Assembly (NCBI GenBank): GCA_021794575.1
Contig: JAJYQO010000001.1
Location: forward strand, 1-55,625
Direction of reading: 5' to 3'
Length of the DNA: 55,625 nucleotides
From: Pseudomonadota bacterium
GTDB lineage: Bacteria > Pseudomonadota > Gammaproteobacteria > Xanthomonadales > Rhodanobacteraceae
Positions 47,391 to 55,625 of this stretch are shown piece after piece. Below the pieces are notes generated by a model. It was not told the DNA's origin and ran no database searches. It saw only the letters and a list, made by a program, of their open reading frames with translations. How positions within the stretch are numbered: the stretch's first letter is position 1; every line of letters starts with the position of its first letter. The position numbers and the translations under genes were made by a program.

Positions 47391-47554
47391 GGGTTGCCCC
47401 GCCGTCGCTGCGAACCATCCATGGTGCGTGGCGCCGGCCCGGCCCTCCCTGGGCCGGGCGCTCGGCGGCGCGAACGGCCCTTCAAGGCCGTTCGCGTTGT
47501 CCCGCCTCGCCCATCCTTCACGTCCAGGCAGGGAATGATGCGGCGGGTCAGCAT
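47384..47554 (-). pseudogene. hisF 5' fragment fused to hairpin element, 56-codon frame
   Basis: Starting on the hisA stop (ATGCTGA overlap) there is a second hisF beginning: [16 protein letters not shown], the first 16 codons, with GGAG eight bases upstream. It differs from the intact hisF start at several silent sites and at codons 13-14 (KD versus RE), so it is not a fresh copy. The frame then runs through two hairpins (47469-47496 and 47437-47459) and ends PC-stop exactly over the intact hisF start (ATGTTGA). The result is a coupled 56-codon leader between hisA and hisF. Whether the peptide is made or stable is unknown. Confidence 0.8.
47391..47506. repeat. hairpin-rich insertion element between hisF fragment and hisF
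   Basis: This is about 115 bases of palindromic DNA: perfect arms CGCGAACGGCC/GGCCGTTCGCG around a 6-base loop (47469-47496) and GCCCGGCCC/GGGCCGGGC around a 5-base loop (47437-47459). A trailing segment reads CATGGATGGTTCGCAGCGAC on the minus strand. It has no transposase and looks like a small non-autonomous interspersed repeat. Its length leaves the upstream fragment in frame to stop over hisF. Confidence 0.7.
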
Positions 47555-48276
47555 GTCAGGGTCTCCGCCAGCGTGAAGCGTCCTTCCAGCAGGGCGCGCC
47601 CGAGGATCACGCCGGCCGCGCCGGCCGCGCGCGCGGCGCGGAGATCGTCCAGATCGCGTACCCCGCCCGAGGCCTGCACGGCCAGCGCCGGGGCCAGCAT
47701 GCCGAGGTGCCGGTACAACGCGATGTTGAGGCCGCCCAGCATGCCGTCGCGGTCGATGTCGGTGCACAGCAGGTGACGCGCACCGGCGGCCGCATAGGCT
47801 TGCACGCGCTCGTCCAGCGTGGCCTCGCCGGTCTGCGTCCATCCGGCCGTCGGCAGCCGCCAGACGCCATCGCGCCGGCGCGCGTCGAGCGCGATCACCA
47901 GACGCTCGGCGCCGAAATTGCGCAGCCAGCCGATCACGGTCTGCGGATCGCGCACGGCGATGCTGCCGACCACCACGCGCGCGGCGCCGGCATCGAGCAG
48001 ACGCCGCACATCGGCTGCATCGCGCACACCGCCGCCCGCCTGCACCTGCAGCCCGCAGCGCGCCAGCTGCCCGATCAGCGGCAGCTGCGTGAAACGCCCG
48101 GCGCGCGCGCCATCCAGATCGACCGCGTGCAGCCAGTGCGCGCCGGCATCGCGGTAGTCCGTGGCCAGCGCCACTGGATCGGCGGCGTAGCGCGTCTCGC
48201 GGTCGTAGTCGCCCTGCTGCAGGCGCACCACGCCGCCCTCGCGCAGGTCGATCGCGGGAATGATCGTGAAATTCAT
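47548..48276 (-). CDS. hisA: ProFAR isomerase HisA
   Basis: The product has 242 residues and a TIM-barrel fold; it isomerises ProFAR to PRFAR. The catalytic aspartates are in [13 protein letters not shown] (D10 region) and [12 protein letters not shown]; phosphate loops [12 protein letters not shown] and [12 protein letters not shown] show the internal half-barrel repeat. The ATG overlaps the hisH stop by 4 bases. The stop TGA overlaps the hisF fragment start. Confidence 0.96.
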   Translation of the reverse strand: MNFTIIPAIDLREGGVVRLQQGDYDRETRYAADPVALATDYRDAGAHWLHAVDLDGARAGRFTQLPLIGQLARCGLQVQAGGGVRDAADVRRLLDAGAARVVVGSIAVRDPQTVIGWLRNFGAERLVIALDARRRDGVWRLPTAGWTQTGEATLDERVQAYAAAGARHLLCTDIDRDGMLGGLNIALYRHLGMLAPALAVQASGGVRDLDDLRAARAAGAAGVILGRALLEGRFTLAETLTC

Positions 48277-48878
48277 AGGCTCAGGAAATTCCGCAGCAGG
48301 CGCGCGCCCACCGCGGCCGAGCGCTCGGGATGAAACTGCATGCCGCAGATGTTGCCCTCGCGCACCACGGCGCTGAAGGCGCCGCCATGTTCGGCGCTGG
48401 CCAGCGTGTGTGTGCCGACCGGCGCCGCGTAGCTGTGCACGAAATAGGCAAAGGCGGGATCATCCAGGTCCGCGAGCAGCGGATCGCGCACCAGCACCTG
48501 CAGCCGGTTCCAGCCCATGTGCGGCACGCGCAGGCCGACTTGCTGCGGCAAGTGATGCACAGTGCCCGGCAGCAGGCCCAGGCACTCGGTGTCGTTCTCC
48601 TCGGAGCGCTCGAACAATAACTGCATGCCCAAACACACGCCCAGCACCGGCTGGCGCAGGCTGCGCAGCATCTCCACCAGTCCGGCTTCGCGCAGCAGGT
48701 GCATCCCAGGCCCAGCGGCGCCCACACCGGGCAGGATCACGTGCGAAGCCGCGCGAATGCGTGCGGCGTCGGCGGTCAGCTGCGCGTCCACGCCCAGGCG
48801 CGCGAGCGCATAGCGCAGCGAGCCGATGTTGGTGCCGCCGGCCTCGACCAGCACCACATCCGGCGATCGCGCGCTCAC
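48273..48878 (-). CDS. hisH: imidazole glycerol phosphate synthase glutaminase subunit HisH
   Basis: This 201-residue class I glutamine amidotransferase passes ammonia to HisF. The nucleophile cysteine is in [13 protein letters not shown], and the H/E pair is in [10 protein letters not shown]. The N-terminal [14 protein letters not shown] and [11 protein letters not shown] are typical. The start is a GTG that overlaps the hisB stop (GTGA). No other start fits as well. Confidence 0.94.
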   Translation of the reverse strand: MSARSPDVVLVEAGGTNIGSLRYALARLGVDAQLTADAARIRAASHVILPGVGAAGPGMHLLREAGLVEMLRSLRQPVLGVCLGMQLLFERSEENDTECLGLLPGTVHHLPQQVGLRVPHMGWNRLQVLVRDPLLADLDDPAFAYFVHSYAAPVGTHTLASAEHGGAFSAVVREGNICGMQFHPERSAAVGARLLRNFLSL

Positions 48879-50002
48879 AGCACGCCCTTGGTGCTGGGCA
48901 GCACGTCGCCCTCGCGCCGCAGCGCCGTGCGCAGCGCGCGCGCTACCGCCTTGAAGCAGCCCTCGACCATGTGATGCGCGTTTTCCCCGCGCACCTCCAA
49001 GTGCAGGTTGGCGCCCAGGCTGTCGCATAGCGAGCGGAAGAAGTGCGGCACCAGTTCGGTCGGCAGGTCGCCCACGCGCTCGCGCGGGAACCTGCCGTCG
49101 AAGACGAAATACGGACGCCCGGACAGGTCCAGCAGCGCGCAGATCCGGCTCTCGTCCATCGGCAGGCGCACGTGTGCCGCCCCGGTTGTCGGCACCGCGG
49201 GATCGGTCGCGCCAGCCGCGACCTCGGCATCGCCGTAGCGGCCGATGCCGCGCTTGTCGCCCAGCGCCTCGCGCAGTGCCTGCCCCAGCGCCAGCGCGCA
49301 GTCCTCGACGGTGTGGTGCTCGTCGATTTCGAGATCGCCGCGCGCCTCCAGCTCGAGCGCGAAGCCGCCGTGCTTGCCCAGCTGCTCCAGCATGTGATCG
49401 AAATAGCCCAGGCCGCTGTGTACCCGCGGCGGCCTCGGTGCATCCAGATCGACGCGCACCGTGATGCGCGTCTCGCGGGTGACGCGCTCGACGCGCGCGA
49501 TGCGCGGCGCGTCGCACAGCAGATGTGCGATTTCGATCCACGGCATGCCCTGCGCGCCGACCCGCAACCCGCGCACGCCCAGGTTCGCGGCGAACTGCAG
49601 ATCGGTGTCGCGGTCGCCGACCACCGCCGAGGCGGCGCGGCTCCAGCCGTCGTCGGCCAGATAGTGGCGCGCCATGCCGACGCCCGGCTTGCGGGTGTCG
49701 CGGCCCTCGTGCGGCAGGCTGCGGTCAATCAGGATCTCGCGGAAGCGGATGCCCTGCGACTCCAGCACCTGCAGCAGCAGCCGCTGCGGACCCTCGAAGG
49801 CGCTTTCGGGAAACGCGTCGGTACCGAGGCCGTCCTGGTTGCTGACCATCACCAGCTCGTAGCCGGCGGCCACGCAGCGCTGCAACGCGGCGATCACGCC
49901 CGGCAGCAGCGCCAGTTTCTCGTAGGCATCGATCTGCTCGTCGGCGGGTTCCTCGATCAGGCAGCCGTCGCGATCGACGAACAGCAGTTTGCGCGCGCTC
50001 AT
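48875..50002 (-). CDS. hisB: bifunctional histidinol-phosphatase / imidazoleglycerol-phosphate dehydratase
   Basis: The product has 375 residues. The N-terminal HAD phosphatase has D10 and D12 ([12 protein letters not shown]) and the zinc-loop-bearing region ([19 protein letters not shown]). The C-terminal IGP dehydratase (from about residue 180) has [27 protein letters not shown] and [16 protein letters not shown]. The fusion is typical of gammaproteobacteria. The ATG overlaps the hisC stop by 4 bases. Confidence 0.96.
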   Translation of the reverse strand: MSARKLLFVDRDGCLIEEPADEQIDAYEKLALLPGVIAALQRCVAAGYELVMVSNQDGLGTDAFPESAFEGPQRLLLQVLESQGIRFREILIDRSLPHEGRDTRKPGVGMARHYLADDGWSRAASAVVGDRDTDLQFAANLGVRGLRVGAQGMPWIEIAHLLCDAPRIARVERVTRETRITVRVDLDAPRPPRVHSGLGYFDHMLEQLGKHGGFALELEARGDLEIDEHHTVEDCALALGQALREALGDKRGIGRYGDAEVAAGATDPAVPTTGAAHVRLPMDESRICALLDLSGRPYFVFDGRFPRERVGDLPTELVPHFFRSLCDSLGANLHLEVRGENAHHMVEGCFKAVARALRTALRREGDVLPSTKGVL

Positions 50003-51062
50003 GCAGCCTCCCGGCGCGCGGCCAGCGCGGCGAGCAGAGCGTCGTTCTGCTGCGGCGTGCCGATGCTGATGCGCAGCGCGTCCGCCAGCCCGGGATAGCG
50101 GCGGATGTCGCGCACCACGATGCCGGCCCGCAGCAGATCGGCATACACCGCTGCCGCATCGGTGAAACGTACGGCGAGAAAGTTGGCCTGCGAAGGCAGC
50201 ACCGCGCGCACGCCGGGCAGCGACGGCAGCGCCGCCGCAAGCCGGGTGCGCTCGCTGCGCACGATCGCGATGCGCTCGCGCACCAGCGCCGCACCACCGT
50301 CCTGCAGCACGGCCAGCGCGGCATCGACGCAGGGCGTCGGCAGCGGATACGGCGGCATGATCCGCCGCAGCAGCGCGATCATCTCGGGCGCCGCCAGCAG
50401 GCATCCGATGCGCGCGCCGGCCAGCGCCCAGGCCTTGGACAGCGTGCGCAGCACGCCGAGATGCTCATAACGGTCGAGCAGCGTGGCCGCACTGGGTGCG
50501 CCGGCGAACTCGATGTAGGCCTCGTCGACGATCAGCAGCGCGCGTCCGGTCAGCGCCTGCGCAATGCGCTCGATCGCCGCCAGCGGCACCAGGCCGCCGG
50601 TGGGATTGTTGGGCGAGCACAGGAACACCAGCTTGACCGCCGGCGTGAGCGCCGCCAGCAGCGCGTCGGCGTCCAGCGTGAAATCCGCCCGCAGCGGAAT
50701 CTCCAGCACCGCCGCGCCCTGCACCCTGGCGCATACCGCGTACATGCCGAAAGTCGGCGGACTGACGGCGACCGCGTCCACGCCGGCCCGGCAGAATGCA
50801 CGCACCAGCAGATCGATGGCCTCGTCGCTGCCGCGCCCCACCAGCACCTGTTCGGCGCGCACGCCGTAAATCTGTGCCAGGCGCTGTACCAATGCGACGG
50901 GCTGCGGATCGGGATAGCGATGCAGCACTGCGCCGGCATCGCCCGCCGGCGGCCACGGCGATTCGTTTGCGTTGAGCGCCACGCTGCCGCCGCGCGCCTC
51001 CATGCGCGCGGACGAGTACGGCGCCAGGGCGCGGATGTCGGCGCGCGCGAGATCGAGCACGC

Positions 51063-51066
<4 letters not shown>
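49999..51066 (-). CDS. hisC: histidinol-phosphate aminotransferase
   Basis: The product has 355 residues, a PLP enzyme of fold type [10 protein letters not shown] binds substrate, [16 protein letters not shown] and SPNNPTGG bind cofactor, DEAYIEF holds the PLP aspartate, and the Schiff-base lysine is in [15 protein letters not shown]. The ATG overlaps the hisD stop by 4 bases. Confidence 0.96.
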
Positions 51067-52370
<1,304 letters not shown>

Positions 52371-52401
52371 GATGTCGGCTTCGTTGGTCCCGCGGCGGCC
52401 C

Positions 52402-53301
52402 TCAGGCCAGCATCTTCTCCACCGGCAGCACCAGCATCGCGCTGGCGCCGGCGCGCTTCATGTCCTCCAGATGCTGCCAGGTGATCGCGCCGTGGCAGAG
52501 CGCCTGCAGCGCGACCTCGTCATCACTGCCCTCGATCGGCGTCACCAACGCACGCTGGCCGCCCGGCAGCAGGCGTTCGATCGCGGCCAGCGCGGTACGC
52601 GGCGCGTGCAGCATCAGCAGCTTCGACTCGCGCACCTGGATCACGCCGTCGATACGCCGCAGCAGCAGATCGATCAGATCACCGCGCTCATCGCCGGGCA
52701 TGGCGGCCGGTCCGACCAGCACGCCCTCGCTCTCCAGCAACACCACGGCTTCCTTCAACTGGTTGGCCGCCAGGGTGGCGCCGCTGGACACCAGATCGCA
52801 GATCAGGTCGGCGGTGCCCAGCCGCGGCGCGATCTCGACCGAGCCCGACAGGCCGACCACGGTCGCCTGCACCCGCTGCCGCGCCAGCCAATCGGACAGC
52901 AGGAACGGATAGGTGGTCGCGATGCGCAGACCGGCCAGTTGCGCCGGGCCGGCATAGTCCTGCTCCTGCGGCAACGCCAGCGACAGCCGGCATTGGCCGA
53001 AGCCCAGCGCGCGCAGTTCGCGGAACCCGGCCTCGCCGCTGGCCGCAACGGCCGCGAGGCGCTGCTCCGCGAGCACGTTGCGTCCGACCACGCCGAGATC
53101 GCAGACGCCTTCCGCGATCAGACCGGGGATGTCGTCGTCGCGCACCAGCAGCAGGTCGATCGGCAGCGTCTCGCCGAAACAGAACAGCTTGTCGCGGCTC
53201 TGGCGGAACTTCAGCCCGCAGCGCGCCAGCAGATCCTGCGAAGGTTCCGCCAGACGGCCCGACTTCTGCGCCGCGATGCGCAGGCGCTCGCGCGGCTTCA
53301 T
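52402..53301 (-). CDS. hisG: ATP phosphoribosyltransferase, long form
   Basis: The product has 299 residues and catalyses the first, histidine-inhibited step. [19 protein letters not shown] starts the catalytic domain; the 5-phosphoribosyl-binding loop lies in [14 protein letters not shown]. The length and C-terminal part ([29 protein letters not shown]) show the long form with its own regulatory ACT-like domain, so no hisZ is needed. The ATG overlaps the regulator stop by 4 bases. Confidence 0.96.
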   Translation of the reverse strand: MKPRERLRIAAQKSGRLAEPSQDLLARCGLKFRQSRDKLFCFGETLPIDLLLVRDDDIPGLIAEGVCDLGVVGRNVLAEQRLAAVAASGEAGFRELRALGFGQCRLSLALPQEQDYAGPAQLAGLRIATTYPFLLSDWLARQRVQATVVGLSGSVEIAPRLGTADLICDLVSSGATLAANQLKEAVVLLESEGVLVGPAAMPGDERGDLIDLLLRRIDGVIQVRESKLLMLHAPRTALAAIERLLPGGQRALVTPIEGSDDEVALQALCHGAITWQHLEDMKRAGASAMLVLPVEKMLA

Positions 53302-53678
53302 GCCCGCACCTGCGTCGCGCGGCGCGGCTTGCCGGGTTTCGGGCTCGCGCCCGCTGCGCGGCGCGGCCGGCGCGACTGCTGCGCGCGCGCCGCCGCCGCC
53401 AAGTAGCCGCCATTGCCCTGGTTGAGATAGCGCGCCACGCGGCCGACGGTGGTGATGCTGACCGCGGTCAGCTCGTGGATCTCGCGGTACGGCGTGCCCG
53501 CCAGCAAGTGCGGCACCACCGACCAGCGGTCCACCAGCGCCTCGACCTCGGCCGGCGTGCACAGATCGCGCAGAAACGCGCGCATCTCGCCCACGTCGCG
53601 CATGGCCAGCAGCGCGCGGCACAGACCCTCCTCGGCCATGGCACGCGGCTGCAGCGGCTCCAGCGAGCGTCTCTTCAT
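53298..53678 (-). CDS. TrpR-family regulator (YerC/YecD type), probable repressor of the his operon
   Basis: The product has 126 residues. It has the TrpR/YerC fold: [27 protein letters not shown] and the helix-turn-helix [22 protein letters not shown] (64-85). The C-terminal 35 residues are basic and unstructured in appearance. The ATG at 53678 has GAGAG upstream; an ATG at 53690 would leave no room for a ribosome site because a palindrome abuts it. It is the first gene of the his operon and lies next to a TrpR-box-like palindrome, which fits an autoregulated histidine repressor; the name HisR has been used for predicted regulators of this type. Confidence 0.88.
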   Translation of the reverse strand: MKRRSLEPLQPRAMAEEGLCRALLAMRDVGEMRAFLRDLCTPAEVEALVDRWSVVPHLLAGTPYREIHELTAVSITTVGRVARYLNQGNGGYLAAAARAQQSRRPRRAAGASPKPGKPRRATQVRA

Positions 53679-53690
53679 CGTTGCTCTCAT

Positions 53691-53720
53691 GTACTAACGC
53701 GTTAGTACGCAATACTAACG
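53691..53720 (-). promoter_or_regulatory. TrpR-type operator array of the his operon
   Basis: GTACTAACGCGTTAGTAC (53691-53708) is a perfect 18-base palindrome, very close to the E. coli trp operator GTACTAGTTAACTAGTAC. A third half-site lies at 53713-53720, so minus-strand reading gives GTTAGTA-TTGCG-TACTAAC-GC-GTTAGTAC. The sites cover the likely -10 box and start point of the promoter before the TrpR-family gene. Binding should block the promoter. Confidence 0.8.
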
Positions 53721-53741
53721 GCAACGACAGCCCCGGCGCAA
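53712..53741 (-). promoter_or_regulatory. candidate his operon promoter
   Basis: On the minus strand TTGCGC (53741-53736) and TAGTAT (53717-53712) are 18 bases apart. The -10 box lies within the third operator half-site and the start point would fall in the palindrome. No leader peptide rich in histidine and no attenuator are seen between promoter and first gene. Confidence 0.45.
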
Positions 53742-53846
53742 GCCCGCGGCTGCGACGCCGCCGGTCTCCATGTGCCGGCACGTGACGGTTGACAGGAAAC
53801 GCGCCATCGCGCGTGAATCGGCCTTCCCCGGGCCCCAGGTGCACAT

Positions 53847-54248
53847 GTGATCCGATCCGTCAACGGCGTCCCGGTCCTGCCCAGGCACCGGCTTTCCTGC
53901 CACTGCGGCGCGGTGGTGATCGAGCTCGACCTGCCCGACGGTATCGTCGATCCGCGCCGCTGCGACTGCTCGTACTGCCGCCGCCGGGGCACCATCGTCG
54001 CCTCGGTGCCACTGTCCGGACTGCACGTCGTCCGCGGCGAGGATGTCCTGCAACTCTACCGGTTCAACACCCACACGGCACGGCACTACTTCTGCTCGCG
54101 CTGCGGCATCCACACCCATCACCAGCGCCGCTCCGCGCCCGACCAGTACGGCTACAACGTGGCTTGCCTGGAGGGCATCGATCCGTTTCTGCTGGACGGG
54201 ATTCCCACCCGCGACGGCATCCACCACCCGGCCGACCGCGCGTCCTGA
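53847..54248 (+). CDS. GFA (CENP-V/glutathione-dependent formaldehyde-activating) family protein
   Basis: The product has 133 residues. It shows the zinc-binding pattern of the GFA family: [13 protein letters not shown], then [10 protein letters not shown] and [12 protein letters not shown], and a [11 protein letters not shown] segment. Many members have no known substrate. It starts with GTG (53847) after an AGGTG; an overlapping ATG at 53845 leads straight into a stop. It diverges from the his operon and converges on the ammonia-lyase gene. Confidence 0.88.
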   Translation: MIRSVNGVPVLPRHRLSCHCGAVVIELDLPDGIVDPRRCDCSYCRRRGTIVASVPLSGLHVVRGEDVLQLYRFNTHTARHYFCSRCGIHTHHQRRSAPDQYGYNVACLEGIDPFLLDGIPTRDGIHHPADRAS

Positions 54249-54264
54249 GCGCGGCGCGCAGAAA

Positions 54265-55625
54265 TCAGACCGCTCCGCGCACCACCAGCGCCACCACCCG
54301 CGCAATGTCGCCGTCCATGGCGCGATCGCGGGGCATGAAGGCCACTTCGCGGCGGATGGCGTCCAGCGCGCGGGCCACGGCGGCGCCGGGGCGGAACTCG
54401 GGGGCATCGGCCAGGGCCTGCATCAGCGCGCGGACTTCCTGCTCGAACTGCGCGTGCTGCGGATGGCCGGGCTCGGGGGCGCCGCCGATCTTGGCGGCCA
54501 GTGCGCGCCAGTCACCGCGGCGTGCCAGGCGGCGCGCGGCGTTGAGCATGTCGCGGCGGTAGTCCAGCGCCTGCGCGGCGGTGTACAGCTCCAGCGCCAG
54601 CACCTGCCCCAGTTGCTCGCACATCGCCAGCACGTGGCGCGCCTCGTTGGCGCCCATCGAGACGTGGTCTTCGGCGTTGGCGCTGGTCGGGATCGAATAC
54701 ACGCTGGCCGGATGCGCGCGGCTGGCCAGGTCGTTGACCAGCGCAGCGGCGGTGTACTGCACGATCATGAAGCCGGAGTCGGTGGCGTCCTCGTTGCCGG
54801 TGAGGAAGGCCGGCAGGCCGTCGTTGGTCGCGGCATCGACCAGCTTGGCGATGCGCCGTTCGGCGATCGACGCCAGCACCGGCATCGCCGCCTTGACGTA
54901 GCTCATCGCCAGCGCCAGCGGCATGCCGTGGAAGTGGCCCGCGGAGACCACCTGATCCTCGATCGCCTGCGCGCCCTCGGCGTCGGGGAACAGCAGCGGA
55001 TTGTCGGTGACGGCGTTGAGTTCGATCTCGATGACGCGCGCCGCCTGCGCCAGCGCATCGCGCACCGCGCCGTGGACCTGCGGGATGCAGCGCAGGCTGT
55101 AGGCGTCCTGCGGCTGGTGCTTCTTGCCGCCGCGGAACGGCAGGAAACGCGTGTAGAAGGACTCGCGGCCGTGGCGGCGGTGCGCCGGCACCCAGTCCCA
55201 GGCCAGGTCGAAATGCAGCGCCTGGTCCTCGGGCTCGCGCCAGGCCTGCGCGGTCCAGGTCGCGAAGCGCGGCACCAGGTGGTAGGGGATGTCGATCAGG
55301 GTCGAGCCGGCCAGCAGTTCGCGCAGATGCGCGGCGGTCTCGACCTGGCCGGGATGCGGGCGCAGCGCGTGCACGTCTTCGCGGAACGCGCCGCTGCGGC
55401 CGACGAAGGCTTCCAGAGTCATCGCCGCGGCGAGGTCCGCCAGATCCAGCTGCTGCTGCAGCCGCTCCAGAGCCAGCGTCGCGCAGGCCAGCATTTGCGC
55501 GGTGCCGTTGTTGAGCGCGAGACCCTCCTTGTACGACAGCCGCACGGGTGCGAGCCCGGCGCGGCGCAGGGCCTCGGCGCCGGGCAGGCGCTCGCCCTCG
55601 AAAAAGGCCTCACCGCCGCCCAGCA
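54265..55625 (-). CDS. histidine ammonia-lyase-like aromatic amino acid lyase, N-terminus outside window
   Basis: About 453 codons are visible and the frame runs off the window edge. LGGGEAFFEGERLPGAEALR and KEGLALNNGT follow the expected MIO loop, which itself is outside. RPHPGQ, QDAYSLRCIPQVHGA, AVTDNPLLF, GNEDATDSGFMIVQYTAAAL and SANAEDHVSMGANEA are family motifs; the glutamate of the last one is found in histidine lyases where phenylalanine/tyrosine lyases carry NQD. Compared with HutH there is an extra segment of about 50 residues before QDAYSL and a longer C-terminus, so substrate is not certain. No hut partner is visible. Confidence 0.85.
   Translation of the reverse strand, partial: LGGGEAFFEGERLPGAEALRRAGLAPVRLSYKEGLALNNGTAQMLACATLALERLQQQLDLADLAAAMTLEAFVGRSGAFREDVHALRPHPGQVETAAHLRELLAGSTLIDIPYHLVPRFATWTAQAWREPEDQALHFDLAWDWVPAHRRHGRESFYTRFLPFRGGKKHQPQDAYSLRCIPQVHGAVRDALAQAARVIEIELNAVTDNPLLFPDAEGAQAIEDQVVSAGHFHGMPLALAMSYVKAAMPVLASIAERRIAKLVDAATNDGLPAFLTGNEDATDSGFMIVQYTAAALVNDLASRAHPASVYSIPTSANAEDHVSMGANEARHVLAMCEQLGQVLALELYTAAQALDYRRDMLNAARRLARRGDWRALAAKIGGAPEPGHPQHAQFEQEVRALMQALADAPEFRPGAAVARALDAIRREVAFMPRDRAMDGDIARVVALVVRGAV

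Noticed and set aside
47437-47496. Rho-independent terminators between hisA and hisF
   Set aside because: The hairpins are strong but no T-run follows on either strand, and essential hisF and hisIE lie downstream with no other promoter seen.

Overview
The window is about 65% GC and reads as chromosomal housekeeping DNA from a gammaproteobacterium of the Xanthomonadales (Lysobacterales), most likely a Rhodanobacteraceae-type genome. This rests on protein character, the conserved surE-pcm-yqaA-nlpD and ftsB-ispD-ispF-truD blocks, heptamer repeats (GGGACTC and CCTTCCG types) that I associate with this order, and a TrpR-family regulator heading the his operon. I cannot name the genus. No phage, plasmid, transposase, CRISPR array or rRNA is visible.

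Layout. 1-30 is the 5' part of an initiator tRNA-Met cut by the window edge, with a good promoter just upstream. 87-14840 is a complete 14-gene nuoA-N operon for respiratory complex I on the minus strand, preceded by tRNA-Leu(GAG), secG and tpiA. In E. coli, glmM-secG-leuU and metY lie close together; here the whole nuo operon sits between leuU and metY. 16.2-18.7 kb holds accessory genes (SDR oxidoreductase, an atypical methyltransferase, a VIT1/CCC1 transporter). 18.7-24.7 kb is a 2-oxoglutarate/Fe(II)-type oxygenase coupled to glmM, then folP, ftsH and rlmE, with yhbY divergent. 25.4-35.6 kb on the minus strand is nlpD-yqaA-pcm-surE and truD-ispF-ispD-ftsB-eno-kdsA-pyrG, interrupted only by a plus-strand Smr gene. 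35.7-39.4 kb carries an aminopeptidase P and parE. 39.5-42.7 kb carries a Nudix hydrolase, an APC permease and a high-potential iron-sulfur protein. 42.8-45.4 kb is a methionine-salvage operon mtnB-mtnD-mtnC plus a coupled glutathione S-transferase. 46.0-53.7 kb is a complete histidine operon (regulator-hisGDCBHAF-IE). The end has a GFA-family protein and a truncated histidine ammonia-lyase-like gene.

How the genes work together. nuo builds the proton-pumping NADH dehydrogenase. glmM, kdsA, ispD/ispF and folP feed envelope, isoprenoid and folate synthesis. ftsB is divisome, ftsH/rlmE/yhbY are quality control and ribosome biogenesis, and surE/pcm/nlpD form the usual stationary-phase and envelope block, here without rpoS next to it. 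Many start and stop codons overlap by 1-8 bases (ATGA, GTGA, TGATG), so translational coupling is pervasive.

Most unusual features: (1) a duplicated, broken 5' end of hisF joined to a hairpin-rich element, giving a 56-codon reading frame that stops exactly over the real hisF start and so keeps the coupling to hisA; (2) a perfect TrpR-box-like operator array (GTACTAACGCGTTAGTAC plus a third half-site) in front of the TrpR-family gene of the his operon, with no attenuator visible; (3) ten 43-bp tandem repeats plus a nested inverted repeat between the GST gene and hisIE; (4) a long-arm inverted repeat of heptamers inside the nuo operon between nuoF and nuoG; (5) an isolated 27-bp palindrome in the longest non-repeat intergenic gap.
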